The notes beneath the pieces are model-generated. The model was given only the letters and a program-made list of their open reading frames with translations, had not been told where the DNA came from and did no database searches. Below, piece by piece: positions 35,895-43,781 of a stretch of DNA of 64,000 nucleotides (the stretch's first letter is position 1; the number at the start of each line of letters is the position of its first letter). The stretch comes from Sphingomonas caeni. GTDB lineage: Bacteria; Pseudomonadota; Alphaproteobacteria; Sphingomonadales; Sphingomonadaceae. The position numbers and the translations under genes were made by a program. The DNA lies in assembly GCF_026013415.1 (NCBI RefSeq), contig NZ_JAPDOK010000013.1:1-64000 (forward strand), written 5' to 3'.

Positions 35895-36680
35895 TCAGTC
35901 GGCCTTTGTGTGGCCGAGCGCGAAGGAGATGCGCTGCGCGGCGGCGCGCAGCAGCTCGGTAGCGGTGGACAGATCCACTTTCTGGGAGCCGTCGATCAAC
36001 TCCAGAAAGGGGATGGTCAAAGCACCGGCCACGCCGCCATCGAAGCCGAAGACCGGAAAGCTGATGTCGGTCACGCCATAGGTGATGGGGCTGGGCCGGC
36101 GGTCGAAACCCCGGGCACGCAATGCCGCGAGTTGCGTGGAAAGCCATTCCGGATCGACCGGCGCCTGCCCGCTCTCCAGCGCCTCCGCGGCGATCTGCTC
36201 GGCCATGGCGGGATCGCTGAACGCAAGGATGGTATTACCGGAACAGCTGCGCAGCAGATCGATCACCGCCCCCAGCCTGAGCGAGAAGCCGCGCATCCCC
36301 GGATTCTCCTGGCGCGCGATCACCAGCCCGCGCCCGGCATTCGGCACCACGAAATGACAGGACTGCCCGGTTTCCGACGCCAGAAGGCGCATCTCCGGCA
36401 ACGCCGCGCCGAGCAGGTTGGCGGCGGGCGTGGCACGATGCGCGACGTCGAGCAGCTTGTAGGCGACGGTGTAGCGATCCGAATTGGGAGCACGCTGCAG
36501 ATAGCCGAGCTGCTCCAGCACCACGACCATGCGAAAGATTTCGCCGACGGACCGGCCCAGGCTTGCCGCCATTTCGGTGACCATCGCGCCGTGCGGATAA
36601 TCCGCCAGCAATTCGATGATCTCGAAGCCCTTTTCGAGAGCCGGCGCTGCGTATTTCCGTTTGGGCCTTTGGACGTTCAT
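35895..36680 (-). CDS. IclR family transcriptional regulator
   Basis: A 261-residue IclR regulator with an N-terminal winged helix (about 10-65: LEKGFEIIELLADYPHG, MAASLGRSVGEIFRMVVVLEQLGYL). A C-terminal effector domain (about 80-255) follows with SGNTILAFS and the conserved DISFPVFGFDGGVAGALTIP. The start is set at MNVQRPKRK; a Met 16 codons upstream is possible. It lies 214 bp upstream of GH31 on the same strand and divergent from GH35. Two ATGGAA-N6-TTCCAT palindromes sit in the divergent gap, probably its binding sites. Confidence 0.92.
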   Translation of the reverse strand: MNVQRPKRKYAAPALEKGFEIIELLADYPHGAMVTEMAASLGRSVGEIFRMVVVLEQLGYLQRAPNSDRYTVAYKLLDVAHRATPAANLLGAALPEMRLLASETGQSCHFVVPNAGRGLVIARQENPGMRGFSLRLGAVIDLLRSCSGNTILAFSDPAMAEQIAAEALESGQAPVDPEWLSTQLAALRARGFDRRPSPITYGVTDISFPVFGFDGGVAGALTIPFLELIDGSQKVDLSTATELLRAAAQRISFALGHTKAD

Positions 36681-36915
36681 GCGGGCTCTCTGCTGGGCGC
36701 CGGGATATTGACCATCGTGGGCATGCATATGGCCGCGAAGTCAATCCGCGCGCGCAGCGACATCAAGTGATCGCAGGCGCGGGCCAAAACCGGTCCGCGG
36801 CACGGCGGCCAGGTCGGCTCGATCCGCTTTCCCACGGCCCTTGCCGACCCAGGCGCGAGCACGTTTTCATAAACGCCTTGTCTTTTTGCAGATAAAATAG
36901 TATTACCAATCAGAT

Positions 36916-36933
36916 ATGGAAACCGTCTTCCAT
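36916..36933. promoter_or_regulatory. IclR-type operator candidate 1 (ATGGAA-N6-TTCCAT)
   Basis: Perfect inverted arms ATGGAA (36916-36921) and TTCCAT (36928-36933) with a 6-bp spacer. The site lies about 205 bp upstream of the GH35 start and 236 bp from the IclR start, downstream of a possible promoter. It is identical in arm and spacer design to the next site. Confidence 0.65.
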
Positions 36934-36942
36934 CTACGAAAA

Positions 36943-36960
36943 ATGGAAGGCACTTTCCAT
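36943..36960. promoter_or_regulatory. IclR-type operator candidate 2 (ATGGAA-N6-TTCCAT)
   Basis: A second site with the same arms (36943-36948 and 36955-36960) and the same 6-bp spacer. It is centred 27 bp from the first, so both dimers would sit on nearly the same face of the helix if bound cooperatively. It is positioned to repress or activate GH35 and autoregulate iclR. Confidence 0.65.
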
Positions 36961-37136
36961 CTCGCAATTTCGCGGAACCGGGTTCCTCCCCGGTCCCTCT
37001 GGAGGGGCCGGCGCGCATGACACGCTTCTTCGCGCCGGCCTCTCCCTTTTCGGTTTTCCCGTCATGCGGTCCCGCCGCGACGCCGGAAACCGGCATCCGC
37101 CCGTTCCTGCCAAGACTTGCCGACAAGGACCATCGC

Positions 37137-38810
37137 ATGCGCAATCCGTTCTCCGCCCGCTGGTCGAAACGCTGGCAGGCCATGGCCGCGCTGATGCTGG
37201 CCCTTCTCCCGCAAACCGCACTGGCGCAGCGGGCGACCGACGTGCCGCGCATCGAGAGCCGCGACGGCCGGCACGCGCTGATCGTCGATGGCGCTCCGTT
37301 CCTGATGCTGGGCGCGCAGGTCAATAATTCGAGCAACTATCCCGCCATGCTGCCCGAGATCTGGCCGGTGATTCGCACCATGCATGCGAACACGGTGGAG
37401 GTGCCGATTGCTTGGGAGCAGGTCGAGCCGCAGGAGGGCAAGTTCGATTTCTCCTTCCTCGACGCGCTGCTGAAGGAGGCGCGCGAGAACGACGTGCGGC
37501 TGGTGCTGCTCTGGTTCGGGACGTGGAAGAATACCTCGCCCACCTATGCGCCGGCCTGGGTCAAGCTCGACAATGACCGCTTCCCGCGGATGACCAATGC
37601 GCAGGGCGAAACCCATTACGCCCTGTCGCCGCACTATCGCTCGACGCTCGAGGCCGACAAGCGCGCCTTCGTCAAGCTGATGGAGCATCTCCAGCGCAAC
37701 GATCCGCAGAACACGGTCATCATGATCCAGCCCGAGAACGAAGTCGGCACCTATGGCAGCGTCCGCGACTTCTCGCCGCTTGCGCAGAAGCTGTTCGATG
37801 GCCCGGTGCCCGAGGCGCTGCTCAAGCGCTTCCACAAGCGGCCGGGGAACTGGAAAACGGTGTTCGGGGCCGATGCCGACGAATATTTCCATGCCTGGCA
37901 CATCGCGCGCTACATCGAGGAGATCGCCGCGGCCGGGAAAGCCGTGAAACCGCTCCCCATGTATGTGAACGCAGCGCTGGCCTCGGCATTCGGCCGCCAG
38001 CCGGCCAGCACCTATTCGAGCGGCGGGCCGGTGCATCATGTGATCGACGTCTACAAGGCCGCGGCGCCCTCGCTCGATTTCGTTGCGCCCGACATCTATG
38101 CGCGCGATCACGCCGCCTATCTCAACTATCTCGGTTTCTATCATCGGCCCGACAATGCGCTGATGGTTCCCGAGACCGGGAACGCGCCCGAATTCGCGCG
38201 TTTCTTCTTCTCGGTGGTCGGCCAGGGCGGTATCGGCTTCGCGCCGTTCGGGATGGACGCCACCGGCTATTGGAACTTCCCCCTGGGTGCCGAGGAACTC
38301 GACGACAAGACGCTCGACATTTTCGCGCGCAACTACCGGCTGTTCGGGCCGATGCAGCGCGAATGGGCGCGCTGGGCCTTTGCCGGCAAGACCTGGGGTG
38401 TCTCCGAGCCGACCGACCCCGCCGCCGAACACCGCCAGGTGATGGAGCTCGGCAAGTACCGGGCAACCGCAACCTTCGGCCAACGGCAGTTCGGTACCGA
38501 CAAGCCCACCGGCAATCCGGCGCCGGTGGGCGGCGTGGCGATCGCCGAGATCGGGCCGGACGAATATCTCGTGACCGGCTTCAACGCGCGCGTGAGCTTC
38601 GCGTTGGCCTCGCCGAAGCCCCGGGAATCGATGATGTCCGTGCGGGTCGAGGAAGGGCGTTTCGAGGGCGGCAAATGGATTTTCAAACGCGTCTGGAACG
38701 GCGATCAAATCGACTATGGTTTGAACTTTACAAACCGCGAGCAGGTCCTTCGCATCACTCTCGTCAGCTACCGCGGCAATCCCGTCATCCCGGTCGGCAA
38801 TCCGAATTGA
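37137..38810 (+). CDS. GH35 beta-galactosidase (Cellvibrio Bgl35A-like)
   Basis: Predicted beta-galactosidase removing terminal galactose from hemicellulose side chains. The 557 residues open with a signal ending QTALA/QRATD, then a TIM barrel with the acid/base E202 in QPEN-E202-VGTYG and the nucleophile E346 in MVPE346TGNAPEF. A C-terminal beta domain of the DUF5597 type ends the chain. Length, spacing and the active-site segments resemble Cellvibrio Bgl35A, whose two glutamates are 144 apart, as here. Start ATG 37137 opens the signal peptide. It is divergent from IclR, with two operator-like palindromes upstream. Confidence 0.9.
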   Translation: MRNPFSARWSKRWQAMAALMLALLPQTALAQRATDVPRIESRDGRHALIVDGAPFLMLGAQVNNSSNYPAMLPEIWPVIRTMHANTVEVPIAWEQVEPQEGKFDFSFLDALLKEARENDVRLVLLWFGTWKNTSPTYAPAWVKLDNDRFPRMTNAQGETHYALSPHYRSTLEADKRAFVKLMEHLQRNDPQNTVIMIQPENEVGTYGSVRDFSPLAQKLFDGPVPEALLKRFHKRPGNWKTVFGADADEYFHAWHIARYIEEIAAAGKAVKPLPMYVNAALASAFGRQPASTYSSGGPVHHVIDVYKAAAPSLDFVAPDIYARDHAAYLNYLGFYHRPDNALMVPETGNAPEFARFFFSVVGQGGIGFAPFGMDATGYWNFPLGAEELDDKTLDIFARNYRLFGPMQREWARWAFAGKTWGVSEPTDPAAEHRQVMELGKYRATATFGQRQFGTDKPTGNPAPVGGVAIAEIGPDEYLVTGFNARVSFALASPKPRESMMSVRVEEGRFEGGKWIFKRVWNGDQIDYGLNFTNREQVLRITLVSYRGNPVIPVGNPN

Positions 38811-38848
38811 AACGCGCTTCGGCGCGAAAACGAGCCGGCCGAGCCTTA

Positions 38849-38862
38849 GGGTAACGTTAACA
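38849..38862. promoter_or_regulatory. LacI-type operator candidate O1 (CG-centred)
   Basis: GGGTAACGTTAACA has a perfect right half GTTAACA and matches TGTTAACGTTAACA at 12 of 14 positions. The CG centre is typical for LacI-family sites. It lies 254 bp upstream of a second similar site, which would permit DNA looping. The LacI gene 3' of the receptor is the likely binder. Confidence 0.5.
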
Positions 38863-38960
38863 TTGCTACCCGGATGAATCCGGCTTGGGCGGGCGAGCCT
38901 CCACCGCCCCAAATTGGCGCAATCGCGCCGCTCCCCGGCCCCGGGGACTGAGCGCCGAAG

Positions 38961-38980
38961 CAATAATTCTCATTATTATT
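38961..38980. promoter_or_regulatory. AT-rich element with partial Fur-box similarity
   Basis: The element CAATAATTCTCATTATTATT, read on the reverse strand, matches a 7-1-7 Fur model at roughly 9 of 14 positions. It may simply be an AT-rich UP-element or promoter segment. Reported at low confidence. Confidence 0.2.
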
Positions 38981-39102
38981 GTTCTATACCAATATATTAA
39001 AGCACATCCGTCACTCGGCGCGGCGCGGCTTCCCTTGCCGCGCCGAGCGATGAGCCACCCCCGGAAAATGGCGATTGACAGGGGAGAGGATAATAATACT
39101 AA

Positions 39103-39116
39103 TGTTAACGTTAACG
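39103..39116. promoter_or_regulatory. LacI-type operator candidate O2 (TGTTAACGTTAACG)
   Basis: A nearly perfect 14-bp palindrome (13 of 14 positions match TGTTAACGTTAACA) centred on CG, about 93 bp before the receptor start codon. It is in the right place to overlap a promoter. It pairs with O1 254 bp upstream. Confidence 0.6.
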
Positions 39117-39208
39117 TTCCTCAGACACCGCACCCGAATCGGGGCGGCGTCGAAAAGGGAGGACGGACAAGCGCCGCAACCAAGCGGCGATGGGAGGAGG
39201 GGAAGACA

Positions 39209-42200
39209 ATGTTGAAAATCAATAGTTTATTGCGTCATCGTCCGACGGCGGCTCTGCTGGGCAAGGCCAGCGCAATCGCCTTGGCGTGCTCGGTCCTCGC
39301 CCAGCCGGCGATGGCTCAGACGACCCCGCCGGCGCAGGCCGACGATCAGTCGAATGACGAGATCACGGTCACGGGCTCGCGCGTGATCACCAACAATCTG
39401 AACTCGCCGACGCCGATCACGACCGTGGATGTGGGTCAGCTGGCGAAAACGACTCCGAGCGACATCGCCGACGGGTTGAACAAGCTTCCCCAGATCATCG
39501 GCGGCCGCACCCCGCGTACGCAGGGCAATGGCGGCACCAATAATGGCGGCAACGTGCTGTCGCTGCGCAACTTCGGTCCCTCGCGCACGCTGGTGCTGCT
39601 CGACGGCCATCGCGTGCCTTCGTCGAACCAGGACGGCACGGTGAACATCGACATTCTGCCCCAGATGCTGGTGAAGCGGGTCGATATCGTCACCGGCGGT
39701 GCCTCGGCGGTCTATGGTTCTGACGCCGTGGCCGGCGTGGTCAATTTCGTTCTCGACAAGGAATTCACCGGTCTCTCGATCCGGGCCGATGCCGGCATTT
39801 CCAACTATGGCGACGGCGAAGAATGGCAATTCGGCGGGGCCTGGGGCACCGACCTGTTCGACGGCCGCGGCCATTTCGAGGCATCCGGCCGGTACCGCAA
39901 GCAGGCGCTGATCCCGCTCGACGCCCGGCCCTATGCTGCGGACGGCCAAGCCTGGCTGCTCGCCGGAAACGGTTCGCCGGGCAATCCCTTTGTAAACGTG
40001 CCTTACTCCCGCGTTTTCAACAGCGGGCAATTCGGCAACGTCCAATGCGGCAGTGCCTGCGGCTTCAACAATTATACGTTCAACACCGCCGGCGTGCTGA
40101 GCCCGATGATCCATGGCATCCCGACGGGGACCGCCAATCTGGAATCGGGCGGTGACGGCTCGTACAATAAGAACGGCACGTTTCGCTCGGAGATCGAGAT
40201 GTACGACGCGTTCGCGCGCCTCGACTATGACGTCACCGACGACGTGAACGTCTATGTCCAGGCGACCTACGGCCGGGCGTTCAACAAGTCGAACTGGATC
40301 AGCTGGGTGGTGAGCCCGTCGGCCAACCGACCCAACACCCTCTTCGCCAACAATCCGTTCCTGGCGCCCGCGACGCAGGTGCAGCTGGGCGCGAACATCG
40401 TGTGCGGCACCCCGGCCGCGGCGGGCTGGCGCTGCCTGCCAGCCATGCCCGCGACCTCTCCGCAGACCAACACGACGCCGCCGGTGCCGCCCACCACCCC
40501 GTACTTCTCCGCCCCGTCCTATATCTGGCAGAAAATCGGCGGCGAGGACGTGAGGGACACCAATCGCCTGTACAGAACCGAGTCGGATCAGCAGAATATC
40601 AATGTCGAGGTGGGACTCACGGGTTCCCTGGGCAAACTGCGGTGGGACCTTTTCTATAGCCATGGCGAAAGCCGCCTGACGGTCACCAATCCGAACAACA
40701 CCGACAACGCCAAATATCTCGCTTCGCTCGACGCGGTCATCGCGCCGCCGGGGACGACGGTGAACGGCCGCGACGTGAGCGGCACGATCGTCTGCTGGGT
40801 CCTGACCCAGCCGCAATATGCCGGCCTCTACCCCGGCTGCGTCCCGACCAACATCACCGATCCCAACGGGCCTTCGCTCGGCGCGTACAATTACCTCCGG
40901 ACGCCGACCTCGTGGACCCTCACGCAGCGGCTCGACAATATCGGCGGCTCGATCGGCGGCGATATCGGTTTCGGCCTGCCCGCCGGCAATATCAGGGCCA
41001 ACGTGTCGTTCGACCTGCGCTGGGCCACGTACAAGATGGAAAGCGCCTTCCGGCCGACCGACTTTGTCGATTGCACCGGCCTGCGCATGTGCCTCGCGAA
41101 TGGCGGCGCCCCGGTGCGCTGGGTGCAGAACACCAATAACCCGGTGGACGCGAACAACAACGTCTATGAGGTCGCGGGCGAAGTGAATATCCCGCTGGTC
41201 AAGGACTTTGCCCTGGCTCAGGAACTCTCGGTCAACCTGGCGGGTCGCTATACCAAATATTCGACCTTCAGCGCGGTCAAGTCCTGGAAAGCCGGCGTCG
41301 ACTGGCACGTGAATCCGTCGATTGCCTTCCGCGGTACCGCTTCGCTGGATATCCGCGCACCGAACCTCAACGACCTCTACCAGCCTTCCGGCGTTTCATC
41401 GACCGGCTTCCTCGATCTGCTGACCAACGGCAACAACAGCCTGCGGCTGATCACGAGAGGCAATCCCAACCTCACGCCCGAAAAGGCGCGAACCATCACG
41501 CTGGGCGTGGTGCTGACGCCGGAATTCCTGCCGAACTTCGGTGTGTCGTTCGACTATTACCGGACGCGCATGACCGACGCGATCACGCAAATCAGCTATC
41601 AGAGCACGGCGATCCAGAACATCTGCCTCGCCAGCGCACCCAACTATGATTCGCCGTTCTGCTCGCTCGCGGTTCGCCCGATCACCAATCCGGCGGATCC
41701 CAACTACAAGAATCCGAATTTCAACTTCCCGACCGAAATCCGCAACTCGCCGCTTAACGCGGCGCGCCAGGAAACCGAGGGCTTCGAAATTCAGGTCGAT
41801 TACCGCTTCGACACCGCGCAGCTCATTTCCTGGCTGCCCGGGAGCATGTCGATGCGGCACATGCTGGCCTATCAGCCGGTGAACACGACGGTGAACATCC
41901 CCGGCGCCTTCCCGACCTGGGCCGTTCAGCCCAAGCTCCGGCAGACCACGTTCGTATCTTATCAGAACGAGGCCTGGGGCCTGTCGCTGCAGAACCAGTG
42001 GCTGGGCAGCGTCAGAATGGCCACCAGCGACAATGCCCTGAACGGCAACAGCCAGAATTACGTCATTCCGAAGCTGAAGCCGTTCAACCTGCTGGATGCC
42101 ACCGTCAACGTGCGGATGCACCTGCTGGGTGGGGACGGCGAAGCCTTCCTGACGGTCAACAACGTCCTGAATGCCCGCGCGCCGCTCTATCCGTCGAACT

Positions 42201-42289
42201 CGGGCATCCCCAACCTCTTCTACCCGACGCTCGGCTTCCACGACGATATGGGCCGCTTCTTCACCTTCGGAGTCAGGGCCAAGTTCTGA
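39209..42289 (+). CDS. TonB-dependent receptor of block C
   Basis: Outer-membrane receptor of 1026 residues with a signal peptide ending QPAMA/QTTPP and a TonB-box-like DEITVTGSR. The plug domain has NVLSLRNFGPSRTLVLLDG and VTGGASAVYGSDAVAGVVNF; the latter motif is typical of this subgroup. A large barrel ends in a terminal Phe (FGVRAKF). The start ATG 39209 opens the signal peptide; upstream in-frame codons have no homology. It is followed by a strong terminator and then a LacI gene. The LacI-type operators upstream suggest induction by an oligosaccharide. Confidence 0.94.
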   Translation: MLKINSLLRHRPTAALLGKASAIALACSVLAQPAMAQTTPPAQADDQSNDEITVTGSRVITNNLNSPTPITTVDVGQLAKTTPSDIADGLNKLPQIIGGRTPRTQGNGGTNNGGNVLSLRNFGPSRTLVLLDGHRVPSSNQDGTVNIDILPQMLVKRVDIVTGGASAVYGSDAVAGVVNFVLDKEFTGLSIRADAGISNYGDGEEWQFGGAWGTDLFDGRGHFEASGRYRKQALIPLDARPYAADGQAWLLAGNGSPGNPFVNVPYSRVFNSGQFGNVQCGSACGFNNYTFNTAGVLSPMIHGIPTGTANLESGGDGSYNKNGTFRSEIEMYDAFARLDYDVTDDVNVYVQATYGRAFNKSNWISWVVSPSANRPNTLFANNPFLAPATQVQLGANIVCGTPAAAGWRCLPAMPATSPQTNTTPPVPPTTPYFSAPSYIWQKIGGEDVRDTNRLYRTESDQQNINVEVGLTGSLGKLRWDLFYSHGESRLTVTNPNNTDNAKYLASLDAVIAPPGTTVNGRDVSGTIVCWVLTQPQYAGLYPGCVPTNITDPNGPSLGAYNYLRTPTSWTLTQRLDNIGGSIGGDIGFGLPAGNIRANVSFDLRWATYKMESAFRPTDFVDCTGLRMCLANGGAPVRWVQNTNNPVDANNNVYEVAGEVNIPLVKDFALAQELSVNLAGRYTKYSTFSAVKSWKAGVDWHVNPSIAFRGTASLDIRAPNLNDLYQPSGVSSTGFLDLLTNGNNSLRLITRGNPNLTPEKARTITLGVVLTPEFLPNFGVSFDYYRTRMTDAITQISYQSTAIQNICLASAPNYDSPFCSLAVRPITNPADPNYKNPNFNFPTEIRNSPLNAARQETEGFEIQVDYRFDTAQLISWLPGSMSMRHMLAYQPVNTTVNIPGAFPTWAVQPKLRQTTFVSYQNEAWGLSLQNQWLGSVRMATSDNALNGNSQNYVIPKLKPFNLLDATVNVRMHLLGGDGEAFLTVNNVLNARAPLYPSNSGIPNLFYPTLGFHDDMGRFFTFGVRAKF

Positions 42290-42298
42290 TGATCGTGT

Positions 42299-42335
42299 CA
42301 CGGGCGCACCGAAACCCGGTCCTGGTGCGCCCGTG
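42299..42335 (+). terminator. 12-bp GC-rich hairpin downstream of the receptor
   Basis: Arms CACGGGCGCACC (42299-42310) and GGTGCGCCCGTG (42324-42335) are perfectly complementary with a 13-nt loop, starting 10 bp after the receptor stop. No U-run follows. It could protect the receptor mRNA 3' end or assist the terminator 31 bp downstream. Confidence 0.45.
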
Positions 42336-42365
42336 GCCTGCAAGAATATGAACGATACTCTCCCC

Positions 42366-42394
42366 TGTCCCGGCCTCGCGCCGGGACATTTTTT
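42366..42394 (+). terminator. intrinsic terminator after the block C receptor
   Basis: Stem TGTCCCGGC (42366-42374) / GCCGGGACA (42380-42388) with a 5-nt loop, followed by six T's. This is a textbook rho-independent terminator on the + strand. It separates the receptor from the downstream LacI gene, which must have its own promoter or rely on read-through. Confidence 0.88.
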
Positions 42395-42499
42395 CGCGCT
42401 GGCGTGTCGCCGAGACCGGAACAGACCAACCCTGGACCATCAGCAGCTTGCGCCAGGCGCAAAAAAAACTAGCAGTCCAGCGGACATGACGGGAGACTA

Positions 42500-43567
42500 T
42501 TGTTGGACAAGCCTGGCGGGCGGGTGCGCCGCGCTACGATAAAGGACGTGGCGGCACACGTCGGTGTGTCTCCAATGACCGTCTCGCGGGCGATCAATGG
42601 CCGCGCGGGCATGCGGCCCGACACCAGGGCGGCGATCATGGCCGCGATCGAGGCCCTCGCTTACAAGCCCAACGCCGCGGCTCGCAGCCTCGTCACTTCG
42701 GCCGAGCTCCGAATCGGCCTCATCTATGCCAACCCCCGCGCGGCATTCATGAGCGAATTCCTCATGGGCGCCTTCGAGGAAGCCGCATCGCGTGGCGCGC
42801 GTCTGATCATCTTGCCCGCCCCGCGGGACAGGGCGCTATCCCCGAAGGCCTTGAAGGATTTCATCGCCTCGGGATTGTCGGGTGTCCTGTTGACCCCGCC
42901 GCTGGGCGATTCCCCGGGGCTCTTGAGGTTCTTCGCGGATGCGCATCTGCCGACGGCGACGATCGGCGCCTATCCCGCCGAAAGCACGATATCGGTCCGG
43001 ATCAACGACCGGCAAGCGGCCTATGAGATGTCCCACCACCTGCTGAGCCTCGGTCACCGGCGGATCGGCTTCATCATCGGCAATCCCGACCAGGCGGCCT
43101 CGGCCGAGCGCATGGCCGGCTTTTTTGCAGCCGTTCGCGAATTCGACAATGTCGAGGCCAGCGTCGTCCAGGGGGACTTCAGCTTTGCCTCCGGACTGGC
43201 CGCGGCGGAGCAATTGCTCGATCGCGATCCGCCCCCCACGGCAATCTTTGCCAGCAACGACGACATGGCGGCCGCGGTGGTCTCGGTCGCGCACCGGCGC
43301 CATCTGGACGTACCGCAACAGCTGACCGTGGCGGGTTTCGACGATACGATGACAGCGGTCACTTTATGGCCCCCGCTGACCACCGTGCACCAGCCGGTTC
43401 GCCAACTAGCCGCGGAGGCGTTGCGCCTCCTGGCGGAGCAGGTATCGACGCCGGCCGACCAGGCAGGGCCGTTGGGCGATCACTTGCTGGATCACACGAT
43501 CGTCCACCGCCAATCCGTCGCCCCCCCGGACTATGCGGGATCGCTGCCGAAGGTGGTCACCGGCTGA
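42500..43567 (+). CDS. LacI family transcriptional regulator of block C
   Basis: A 355-residue LacI repressor with a helix-turn-helix at about 13-33 (IKDVAAHVGVSPMTVSRAIN), the hinge (PNAAARSLVTS) and a ligand-binding domain of the periplasmic-binding-protein type. The start is uncertain: TTG at 42500 or 42503 with GGGAG just upstream, or an internal GTG at about 42527. It follows the receptor on the same strand after a terminator. The TGTTAACGTTAACA-like sites before the receptor are of the CG-centred type this family binds. Confidence 0.92.
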   Translation: MLDKPGGRVRRATIKDVAAHVGVSPMTVSRAINGRAGMRPDTRAAIMAAIEALAYKPNAAARSLVTSAELRIGLIYANPRAAFMSEFLMGAFEEAASRGARLIILPAPRDRALSPKALKDFIASGLSGVLLTPPLGDSPGLLRFFADAHLPTATIGAYPAESTISVRINDRQAAYEMSHHLLSLGHRRIGFIIGNPDQAASAERMAGFFAAVREFDNVEASVVQGDFSFASGLAAAEQLLDRDPPPTAIFASNDDMAAAVVSVAHRRHLDVPQQLTVAGFDDTMTAVTLWPPLTTVHQPVRQLAAEALRLLAEQVSTPADQAGPLGDHLLDHTIVHRQSVAPPDYAGSLPKVVTG

Positions 43568-43693
43568 TCGCCCCGGCGGGCTGCCCGCCGCGACCCGCCC
43601 CGCGCCCATCGGGTTCCAGGTTCGATGAGGCGACCACGGAGCATCCGCGACGAGGCCGAGCAGTCGGAGCGGTTTCGGTGCGGCAACTGCCTG

Positions 43694-43721
43694 AAAAAAA
43701 AAGCCGCCCCAAGGGGGCGGC
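43694..43721 (-). terminator. intrinsic terminator for the block D receptor (- strand)
   Basis: Read on the - strand, an 8-bp stem (GCCGCCCC/GGGGCGGC, 43703-43710 and 43714-43721) with a 3-nt loop is followed by nine T's (A's at 43694-43702). It lies 60 bp beyond the receptor stop at 43782. Confidence 0.88.
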
Positions 43722-43781
43722 GAGGGAGAGGAAGCGCGTGGCACACCAAAGACGGCCGACCGAGGCCGGCCGCCTGATGTT

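Larger units (their letters stand above)
36681..37136. other. 456-bp divergent intergenic region between IclR and GH35 genes
   Basis: It contains an AT-rich core (about 36865-36960) in a GC-rich background, with two inverted repeats at 36916-36960. A stretch of T's and the TAAAAT/TAGTAT sequences around 36880-36903 may belong to a promoter reading toward GH35. No gene is supported; the frames open upstream of GH35 at 37017 show no signal or family similarity. Confidence 0.6.
38811..39208. other. 398-bp intergenic region before the block C receptor
   Basis: After the GH35 stop comes a small CGCGC-TTCG-GCGCG hairpin (38813-38826). Then there are two LacI-type operator candidates (38849 and 39103), an AT-rich segment at 38961-39000 with a Fur-like element, and a purine-rich leader with a GGAGGAGGGGAAG ribosome-binding site just before ATG 39209. 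No gene was seen. Confidence 0.6.
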
